From positions 1 to 8,190 of the forward strand of contig JAIXVO010000039.1 in NCBI GenBank assembly GCA_027482985.1: 8,190 nucleotides of DNA. The letters are read 5' to 3'. The position numbers were made by a program, and so were the translations under genes. The stretch is from Cyanobacteriota bacterium (GTDB taxonomy: Bacteria; Cyanobacteriota; Cyanobacteriia; Leptolyngbyales; Leptolyngbyaceae). Shown here in pieces: positions 1-6,200 of this stretch. Below the pieces are notes generated by a model. The model ran no database searches. It was not told where the DNA came from and saw only the letters and a list, made by a program, of their open reading frames with translations. Numbering within the stretch: position 1 is the stretch's first letter; every line of letters starts with the position of its first letter.

Positions 1-666
1 GAACGTGCGGATAAACTCCGAATTGGGGCCATAAACGCCAGACGCATAGACGGGATGATGCCCAAAAACAATTTTCCACCGCGCCTGACTCTGTTGCAAT
101 TCCTGTTCCAGCCAACTCAATTGCGCTTCCCAATTGGCGTTGCCGTTCGTATCCAGGGCAAAAAATTGCACTCCGTTTTGCTGGAAGGTGTAGTAGCGGG
201 CGGGCATATTGAATCCGGCATAAGCGACTTGCGGATCGCCGTTTGCCGTCCGAATGTCGTGATTCCCCAGGCAAGCGCGAAACTTTACGCCCCGTTGCAG
301 GATGGCAGTATAAGGCGCTTCAAACACGTCCCGAATTTTAGTAATTTCGCCATCGTTATAGATGTTGTCGCCTGCCAGCACCACCAGGTTATAAGGCGAT
401 TGTTGATGGTATTGCGCCATCGCTGCCCCCACCGCAAACTGATTTTGATCGCCCGATCCAGTATCGGCTGTCGCCACAAACCGCAGCAATAGCTCTTGGG
501 ATTGGGCTGCCAGTTGCCCCGGAGTTAATGCGGGTTCCGGGGCAGCGGGGGCAGCGGGGGGACGATAAACGGCATTCGCGCGTTGTCCCAGCCAGCGACC
601 GAAACCGAAGGCACCCAGACCTGCCAGCCCACTCAGGAGTAAAAAGATGCGACGTTTAATAGCCAT
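1..666 (-). CDS. Secreted purple acid phosphatase-like (TRAP/ACP5-type) metallophosphoesterase, 3' end outside window
   Basis: Predicted to hydrolyse phosphate monoesters outside the cytoplasmic membrane using a two-metal centre. The first 222 codons are present, read from an ATG at 666 down to the window edge. Residues 1-28 look like a Tat-type signal: K4-R5-R6-I-F-L-L followed by a Gly/Ala/Leu-rich stretch. A Pro/Ala-rich linker (about 35-48) precedes the catalytic domain. Visible metal motifs are A-D68-T-G, G99-D100-N-I-Y103, G134-N135-H136-D137 and G202-H203-H204. The D-x-G first motif combined with a Tyr after GDN is the pattern of tartrate-resistant acid phosphatases rather than the usual D-x-H calcineurin pattern; Tyr103 would be the iron-binding tyrosine. 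The final G-H-x-H motif should lie in the missing part. It is divergent from the phosphoesterase at 779. Substrate is unknown. The family assignment is strong, the export route less so. Confidence 0.86.
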   Translation of the reverse strand, partial: MAIKRRIFLLLSGLAGLGAFGFGRWLGQRANAVYRPPAAPAAPEPALTPGQLAAQSQELLLRFVATADTGSGDQNQFAVGAAMAQYHQQSPYNLVVLAGDNIYNDGEITKIRDVFEAPYTAILQRGVKFRACLGNHDIRTANGDPQVAYAGFNMPARYYTFQQNGVQFFALDTNGNANWEAQLSWLEQELQQSQARWKIVFGHHPVYASGVYGPNSEFIRTF

Positions 667-778
667 GATCTGAACAATCTGAATAAAACGTAAGAGGCAC
701 AGGCATGTTTATAGCACAACCAACGAAATGAGCCGTTATGCGGTATCGTAATCCGTGATTATGGAGATTTAATTTTTT
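667..778. promoter_or_regulatory. Divergent intergenic region between two phosphoesterase genes
   Basis: These 112 bases must carry the promoters and translation signals of both flanking genes. Next to the minus-strand gene is a tandem imperfect 9-mer, TCTGAACAA then TCTGAATAA (669-686, 8 of 9 matching). On the minus strand TATAAA (from GTTTATAGC around 708-716) could serve as a -10 element, but no good -35 lies 17 bases before it. I saw no convincing tandem Pho-box (CTTAACCT-like) repeats. For the plus gene a GGAG at 763-766 sits 12 bases before the ATG. Confidence 0.5.
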
Positions 779-1930
779 ATGCGTATTCGGCGATCGCGGT
801 GGCAAAGTTGGCTGGCTATCCTGCTGGGCTTTGGCCTGACCTGGACGTTACACGCCTGCCAGGCCGCCCCAGTGCCGCCCGTCGGCGTGACCCCAACTGC
901 CACCCCCGTCGTCCAGGCGGCTGTTCCCCCCCAGCCTAAACCCTTGCCGCCAGCGACACAGGCGATCGTCAAACGGGCCGGCGCAAAAGGCTTATTTCAG
1001 CCAGAACGGGGGGATGTGCGGTTAATTGCCATCAGCGATCTCAATAGTGCCTATGGTTCCGTAGACTATGAGCCGGAAGTGGCGACAGGCATCCAACTCC
1101 TCCCTTTCTGGCAACCGGATCTTGTCCTCTGTAGCGGCGATATGATTGCTGGCCAAGACCCCACCTTACCGGATGTCCGCTTTCAGGAAATGTGGGCCGC
1201 CTTTGATCGCGTCGTTGCCGCCCCGCTGCGTCAGGCCAAAGTGCCCTTTGGGTTTACCGTGGGGAATCATGATGCCTCTAGTGCTTTGGGTGCCCAGGGT
1301 CAATTTTTGTTCCAACGCGAACGCGATGCCACCGCCGCTTACTGGCAAAATCCGGCACACAATCCCGGCCTCACCCTCCTGGATCAAACCCACTATCCCT
1401 TCTACTACACCTTCCAGTTCCAGGATATTTTCGTCCTGGTGTGGGATGCCTCCTCCAACACCATCCCCGCCGACCAACTGGCCTGGGTTGAACAAACCCT
1501 CGCCAGCCCTGCCGCGCAAGCCGCCAAACTCCGGCTCGTGATGGGTCACCTGCCCCTGTATGCCGTCTCCAGTCGGCGCAACAACTTTGGCGACATTCTG
1601 AATAACGCCGACCAACTGCGTGCCCTCTTAGAGAAATACAACGTTCACACCTACATCAGCGGCCATCATCACGCCTACTACCCAGGGCATTTAGGCAACT
1701 TACAACTGTTGCACGTCGGCATTTTAGGGTCAGGCCCCCGCTACTACATCGGCAGCGACCTCCCCCCCCGCAAATCCTTAACCGTCATTGATGTCAAGTT
1801 TGACAACCCCGCCCTCACCACCTACACCACCTACGACCTCCAAACCCTCCAAGTCGTCCAGCCCGACACCCTGCCTCGCGCGATCGCGGGCGTGAATGGC
1901 ACCATTTTGCGGCGGGATGTGAAGGGCTGA
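779..1930 (+). CDS. Putative lipoprotein metallophosphoesterase (calcineurin-like fold)
   Basis: A 383-residue protein predicted to be a metal-dependent phosphoesterase anchored outside the cytoplasmic membrane. Residues 1-27 form a signal with basic R2-R4-R5-R7, a hydrophobic core (11-22) and a lipobox-like L24-H-A-C27. A Pro-rich spacer follows (30-58), then the catalytic domain: S86-D87-L-N89, G120-D121-M, G162-N163-H164-D165, G256-H257 and G295-H296-H297-H298. These are the five conserved blocks of the metallophosphoesterase fold in correct order. The first block is D-x-N instead of D-x-H. The start is the ATG after GGAG (763-766). An in-frame ATG at 761 is excluded because it meets TAA at 770. 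It has no co-directional neighbour close downstream, since 347 bases of repeats follow. Substrate cannot be told from sequence. The H at the -2 position of the lipobox is unusual, so lipidation is less sure than export. Confidence 0.87.
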   Translation: MRIRRSRWQSWLAILLGFGLTWTLHACQAAPVPPVGVTPTATPVVQAAVPPQPKPLPPATQAIVKRAGAKGLFQPERGDVRLIAISDLNSAYGSVDYEPEVATGIQLLPFWQPDLVLCSGDMIAGQDPTLPDVRFQEMWAAFDRVVAAPLRQAKVPFGFTVGNHDASSALGAQGQFLFQRERDATAAYWQNPAHNPGLTLLDQTHYPFYYTFQFQDIFVLVWDASSNTIPADQLAWVEQTLASPAAQAAKLRLVMGHLPLYAVSSRRNNFGDILNNADQLRALLEKYNVHTYISGHHHAYYPGHLGNLQLLHVGILGSGPRYYIGSDLPPRKSLTVIDVKFDNPALTTYTTYDLQTLQVVQPDTLPRAIAGVNGTILRRDVKG

Positions 1931-1937
1931 GGAAGAG

Positions 1938-2018
1938 GAAGGCAGGTGAGGGAGGGGAAGGCAGGTGAGGCAGGAGAAGGGAGGGGAAAGAAGGCGCGGG
2001 AGCGGAAGGCAGGTGAGG
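1938..2018 (+). repeat. Purine-rich interspersed repeat, three copies of a 14-mer
   Basis: GAAGGCAGGTGAGG occurs three times without mismatch, at 1938-1951, 1957-1970 and 2005-2018. The first two copies are 5 bases apart; the third is separated from them by related GA-rich sequence. The tract starts 8 bases after the stop of the lipoprotein phosphoesterase. It resembles the short tandemly repeated elements common between cyanobacterial genes; function is unknown. Confidence 0.85.
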
Positions 2019-2125
2019 AATAAGGGATGTGCGGAATCGCCTCAAAATCGTTGCGGCATCGGGTATACCGCGATCGCTCAAAAAAAGCCTAACCCTACGG
2101 CATCACAGGGTGTGAATCATTCATT

Positions 2126-2191
2126 CCCCTCCCTCCCTTCCCCTCCCTCCCTTCCCCTCCCTCCCTTCCCCTCCCTCCCTTCCCCTCCCTT
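2126..2191. repeat. Pyrimidine tandem array, four perfect 14-mers plus partial fifth
   Basis: CCCCTCCCTCCCTT repeats head to tail at 2126-2139, 2140-2153, 2154-2167 and 2168-2181, followed by a shortened copy CCCCTCCCTT at 2182-2191. The minus strand therefore carries many closely spaced GGG/GGGG runs, matching the G-quadruplex pattern of four G-runs with one- or two-base loops several times over. The pure pyrimidine/purine asymmetry also allows triplex (H-DNA). Either structure is a prediction. The array lies 87 bases upstream of the membrane-protein start. Confidence 0.95.
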
Positions 2192-2277
2192 CTTCCCAAC
2201 AAACTCTGCATGAATCAGGTTCCAGTTGTAGAATCTAAAAGTGTTTTGTCTCAGTACCGTTCCCGTGGGTTTCAAAG

Positions 2278-3135
2278 GTGGCTAAGGTTTCCTCTTCCCT
2301 GGCAAAAGATGTGTTTCGCTGGCGGTTTCTGGTGGGGGCGCTGCAAGAGTTGCCCCTGGATGATTTAGCGCGGCAGGTGAACCGTACCATTGGGCGGCAG
2401 TGGCGCTCTGGGACAGGCGGCATGCTGCTTTTTGGGGCGGGGGCATTGGGGCTGCTGTATTGGAATGGGCGGCTGTTCGTGGCGACGGGGGCGGGCATGG
2501 GCGTGATGGCGCTGGTATATTTGCTGCACGATTGGCATCCCAGGGTGAATTTGACGGCTTTCCGCAAAACGCTAGAGGGCTGGAATCAGCCATTATTGGT
2601 GGCAACGGGAGCGGGCGCGATCGCCACCCTGACCACTTATCTCGCTGCCTCCGTGTGGGTCGATGCTGAGAGCCACTGGATCGCGACGGGTGCGATTTTG
2701 CAGGGGGGCGGCACGCTGACCGTCCTGCTGCTGCTGATTTCGCAACGGCTGAATCGCCGGGAACAGCAGACGCGACTGGCCTATCACAAGCTGGTGTCGG
2801 ATCTGGTACATGAGGATGCGTTAACTCGCTTGATTGCAGTGCGGCAGCTGACGGAAATTGTTTCGGTGTTGGCAGATGAAATCGGCGATCGCCCGACTGG
2901 GGGCGTGAAAAAACCAACTCGCCAGGAAATTGCCGATTATTTTCGCCTGATGCTGTCCCGTGAACCCGACGTGATCGTCCGCGATGCGATCTACGACGGC
3001 TTGCAAACGTTGGACATTGTTGATCAGCTGAAACAAGCTACCGCTCCTTTGCTGCAACTCTCTCCGCGTGCTCACAGCCCGGTTCCGGTGCAGCGTTTAA
3101 CGGCAGCGAAAGGGCGCGATCGCCGCTCATGTTGA
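2278..3135 (+). CDS. Conserved cyanobacterial membrane protein, armadillo-type fold-containing, unknown function
   Basis: A 285-residue integral membrane protein of unknown role. The N-terminal 45 residues are amphipathic and include the motif L-Q-E-L-P (22-26). Four hydrophobic segments follow, at about 46-62, 65-83, 105-127 and 133-155. A basic stretch (157-166, rich in Arg) then leads to a soluble C-terminal helical part (167-258) with repeat-like helices around L181-T-R-L-I-A-V-R-Q-L and Y221-F-R-L-M-L-S-R-E-P. From memory this resembles cyanobacterial proteins annotated 'armadillo-type fold-containing'; I cannot run the search. The last 25 residues look poorly conserved and include a HIP1-encoded G-R-D-R. 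The start is a GTG, because TAA at 2236-2238 closes the frame upstream and no ATG lies nearby; the ribosome site is weak. It is co-directional with the kinase gene 151 bases downstream, but a shared transcript is not shown. Confidence 0.78.
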   Translation: MAKVSSSLAKDVFRWRFLVGALQELPLDDLARQVNRTIGRQWRSGTGGMLLFGAGALGLLYWNGRLFVATGAGMGVMALVYLLHDWHPRVNLTAFRKTLEGWNQPLLVATGAGAIATLTTYLAASVWVDAESHWIATGAILQGGGTLTVLLLLISQRLNRREQQTRLAYHKLVSDLVHEDALTRLIAVRQLTEIVSVLADEIGDRPTGGVKKPTRQEIADYFRLMLSREPDVIVRDAIYDGLQTLDIVDQLKQATAPLLQLSPRAHSPVPVQRLTAAKGRDRRSC

Positions 3136-3151
3136 CGCAATCTGGTTGACT

Positions 3152-3169
3152 TTCTACCTTTCGGTAGAA
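3152..3169 (+). terminator. Small hairpin after the membrane-protein gene
   Basis: TTCTACC (3152-3158) pairs perfectly with GGTAGAA (3163-3169) around a TTTC loop. It begins 17 bases after the stop codon. The following sequence is pyrimidine-rich (CCTTTCTCC) but has no U run, so a weak terminator, an RNA end-protecting stem or an operator are all possible. Confidence 0.35.
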
Positions 3170-3224
3170 TCCTTTCTCCTCCGCCAGATAGTAACGTTGA
3201 TCCAGCGTGCTTGCTCACGATTCC

Positions 3225-3252
3225 ATCATCATTGGTGCACTGCATTGATGAT
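3225..3252. promoter_or_regulatory. Inverted repeat upstream of the kinase
   Basis: ATCATCA (3225-3231) and TGATGAT (3246-3252) are perfect inverted repeats enclosing a 14-base loop that contains GTGCAC and a second TGCA. It ends 34 bases before the kinase ATG. It could be a regulator-binding site or an mRNA stem. Seven base pairs with a long loop can also arise by chance. Confidence 0.3.
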
Positions 3253-3263
3253 TGTTACTCTTC

Positions 3264-3290
3264 ATGTCTAGTCCAGGACATCCTTCATGA
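3264..3290 (+). CDS. Possible 8-codon leader ORF overlapping the kinase start (ATGA)
   Basis: ATG at 3264 opens the peptide MSSPGHPS and stops at TGA 3288-3290, overlapping the kinase ATG (3287-3289) as ATGA. The encoded peptide resembles the kinase N-terminus, MTPGH, because the DNA is duplicated: TTCATG-TCTAG-TCCAGGACA (3261-3280) and TTCATG-AC-TCCAGGACA (3284-3300). The kinase ATG has AGGA (3275-3278) eight bases upstream, whereas the leader ATG has no ribosome site I can see. That favours 3287 as the real start and makes translation of the leader doubtful. Confidence 0.22.
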   Translation: MSSPGHPS

Positions 3291-6200
3291 CTCCAGGACA
3301 CACTGCCGATTTCTCTAATAGTCACCCCTCTAGTCTATCTGTGACTGCTGACCAGCTTGTTTGCCCCATCACCGCCGCTCCGTGGTCAGGCATTGCGAAG
3401 CCGGGCGTACTCCTGCAATTGGCGGATGGCTCGATTCGAGCGGGCAATCCGATCGCCGAACAACTGCTCGGCTTTACCCTGTCTGAAATGCAGGGGTGGA
3501 CTTCGGAAGCGCCGTGGGAAGCCATTCATGCGGATGGTTCACCGTTTCCCGGAGAAACCCATCCAGCGATGGTGACCTTGCAAACGGGGCAACCCTGTAC
3601 GGATGTCGTGATGGGATTGCGCAAACCAGATGGCACCCTGACCTGGTTGCTGATTGATACGCAGCCGCTCTACCTGGCGCATGAATCAACCCCCTATGCC
3701 GTCATTGCTAATTTTGCCGATATTACAGGAATGCAAGCCGCGTGCTACGTCCCAGCGCCCGCCAAGGTTGCCTCGCCGTTCCCGCCTGCCCTTGCGGTGG
3801 CAGGGTTCCCCTCTGGCGATCGCTCCCCGGCTCCAGCCAAACTCCGCCAGAATGTTGTGCCGCTGCTGGAACACATGAGCGATGGCTTTTTTACCTGCGA
3901 TCGCGACTGGCAGTTTACCTATGTCAATCGGGAAGCTGAACGTATTTTTGGCAGACCGCGGGAAACGATTTTGGGGCGCGTGGTGTGGGAAGCCTTCCCG
4001 GAAAGTGTGGACACAGAAATTTATGGGCACTACCACCGCGCGATGCGGGAGCAGGTCAAGGTGGAATTTGAATCCTATTATCTGCCCTTTGAGCGCTGGT
4101 ACGAGATTGCGGCTTATCCTTCGGAGCAGGGTTTAGCCGTTTACTTCCGTGATGTCAGCGATCGCAAAGCCATTGCTGCCGCACTGCTGAAGCAACAAGC
4201 CCTGTTTCAATTGGTGTTCGACAATATCCCGGATACGGTGGTGCTGTATGATGCCGATCGCCGCTTTCAACTGGTCAACCCGGCTGGCTTGGCGCGGACT
4301 GGGCGATCGCTGACCGAGGTGATTGGGCGGCGGGATGAAGAAGTCTGGCCGCTGGAGGTCACTCAGGGCTATTTGCCCACCTTGATCAAAGCTATTGAAA
4401 CCCGCACACCCCAAACTCTGGAGCACTCTTTCTCACTGGCGGAGACGGGTGACTTTACCTTGCTGATCCAATACATTCCTTTACTGGATGAGCAGGGGCA
4501 GGTGCAGCAAATTCTGGCCTTCACGGTGGATGTGAGTTTGCGTAAGCAGATGGAAGACCAGATGCGGAATCTCAATCATGAACTGGAAAAACGGGTAATT
4601 GAACGCACTGCTGATCTGGTGACTGCATATCGGGAAGTGCAACTGGTGAGTTCTCGCCTTTCTAGCATTATTGATGGTAGTAAGGATTTAATTGCGGCGC
4701 TGGATCTTGATTTCCGGTTGCTGGCCTTTAACCAGGCGTATCACCAAGAAGTTAAACGTATTTTCGGCATTGAAATAGTTCCTGGTATGAGTTTGCTGGT
4801 GGCGATCGCCCATCTCCCTGACGAACAGGCTAAAGTCGCGGCGCTGTGGGGGCGGGCACTCCAGGGTGAAGAATTCACGATTGAGGAAGTGTTTGGGACT
4901 GCGACCAACAACCGGACTTATTACGAAATTACCTTTAGTCCAATTCGAGATACTGATCAGCACTTGATTGGAGCCTCCCAAACTGTGCGGGATGTGACTC
5001 AGCGACGAGCGTTTGAAGTGACACTGCAACAACTGAATGAGGACTTAGAACAGCGGGTCAATCAACGCACTGCTGAACTGAACCAAACGAATCAACAATT
5101 AATTGCTGAAATTCGCGATCGCCAACTAGCCGAAGCCGAACTGCAACTCACCGCTAAGCATCTCAATTTCGCCCTGCGCAGTGCCCCGATCACCCTCTAC
5201 AACCAGGATTTAGACCTGCGCTATACGTGGATGCATAACCCGCGGCACACTTATGGTCTGGAGCAAATTTTGGGCAAACGAGACAGCGATCTTGTCAACC
5301 CAGAAAGTGCGGCGATGTTGACGCAACTCAAGCAGCAGGTGCTGGATACTAGGGTGGGAAGACGGCAGGAAATCAAAATTGGGGTGGGTGAGCAGGTCAT
5401 TTACTATGATCTAACGCTTGAGCCGCTGCTCAACGATGCCGGACAAATTGCCGGGATTTCGGGGGCTGCGGTCGAAATTACGGAATTAAAGCAGATTGAA
5501 GAAGCCTTGTATCAAAGTAATGCCGTCCTGAATGCCATTAACCAATTTACGCCCACATTAATCTACGTCAAAGACTGTCAGGGGCGGATGGTGTTGGTCA
5601 ATCCGGCCTTGCTGCAAATGGTCAACTTACCAGAATCTCAGGTGATTGGCTACACGGCGCTTGATTTTTTGCAACCCCGATCTACCGCTGAAGTGATCAT
5701 GGCGAACGATCGCCAGGTGCTCGAAACGGGACAGGCTTCCGAGTTTGAGGAAGTACTGGAAACGACTGCTGGGCAGCGCTGGTTCCTCTCCGTCAAAGCC
5801 CCTTATTGGGATGAACAGGGCACCATCATCGGGCTAATTGGCATTTCCACCGAAATTACCGAACGCAAACGCACCGAAGCGCTATTACAATCCCACCGCT
5901 TGGAGTTACAACAGCAGTTAGCCGAAATCGAAGCTATCTATCAATCTTCCCCCATCGGCTTATCTGTACTCTCTCCCGATCTCCGATTTTTACGGATCAA
6001 TCAACGTCTAGCCGATATTAACGGGCTCCCGATCACCGAGCACCTAGGCCGGACAGTGCGCGAAGTGTTACCCAACCTCGCCGATACGGCCGAACCCGTG
6101 TTGCGATCGCTAGTCGAGACTGGTAATCCCTTGCTAAATGTCGAAATTCAAGGAGAAACGCCAGCGCAGCCGGGAGTCCAGCGGGTCTGGTTAGAACATT

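Larger units (their letters stand above)
1931..2277. other. Gene-free interval with purine-rich and pyrimidine-rich repeat tracts
   Basis: No credible gene lies here; the open frames crossing it translate to low-complexity Pro/Ser/Leu or Arg/Gly strings. The left part (1931-2030) is strongly purine-rich on the plus strand. The middle (2031-2120) is ordinary sequence with one HIP1 site at 2070-2077. The right part (2126-2195) is almost pure C/T. The last 80 bases must hold any promoter of the membrane-protein gene at 2278; TAGAAT at 2229-2234 is a possible -10 element without a recognisable -35. No clear rho-independent terminator for the upstream phosphoesterase is visible. Confidence 0.8.
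3131..3286 (+). promoter_or_regulatory. Leader of the hybrid kinase gene
   Basis: The gap between the membrane-protein stop and the kinase start contains GTTGAC twice (3131-3136, overlapping the upstream stop, and 3145-3150), centred 14 bases apart. TAGAAT at 3165-3170 could be a -10 element, but the nearest TTGACT lies only 13 bases before it, too close for a standard vegetative promoter. Two small hairpins and a duplicated start region (listed separately) fill the rest. Confidence 0.35.

Noticed and set aside
55..492. Plus-strand open frame of 145 codons opposite the first phosphatase
   Set aside because: It is antisense to a gene with clear metallophosphoesterase motifs, and its translation shows no recognisable domain.
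1166..1615. Minus-strand open frame of 149 codons inside the lipoprotein phosphoesterase
   Set aside because: It mirrors the coding strand of a gene with five conserved motifs; Gly-rich translation without family features.
1938..2191. CRISPR array
   Set aside because: Repeat units are 14 bases, directly abutting or in low-complexity sequence, with no unique spacers and no cas genes.
1815..2213. Open frames on both strands across the repeat tracts
   Set aside because: Their translations are Pro/Ser/Leu or Arg/Gly strings produced by the simple repeats.
2235..2917. Long minus-strand frames (110 and 211 codons) opposite the membrane protein
   Set aside because: The plus-strand product has four well-formed membrane segments and family resemblance; the antisense products are Pro/Ser/Arg-rich, typical of GC-rich shadow frames.
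3225..3252. Riboswitch or structured RNA before the kinase
   Set aside because: Only one 7-bp stem with a long loop is present and no conserved riboswitch core is seen; kept as a simple inverted repeat.
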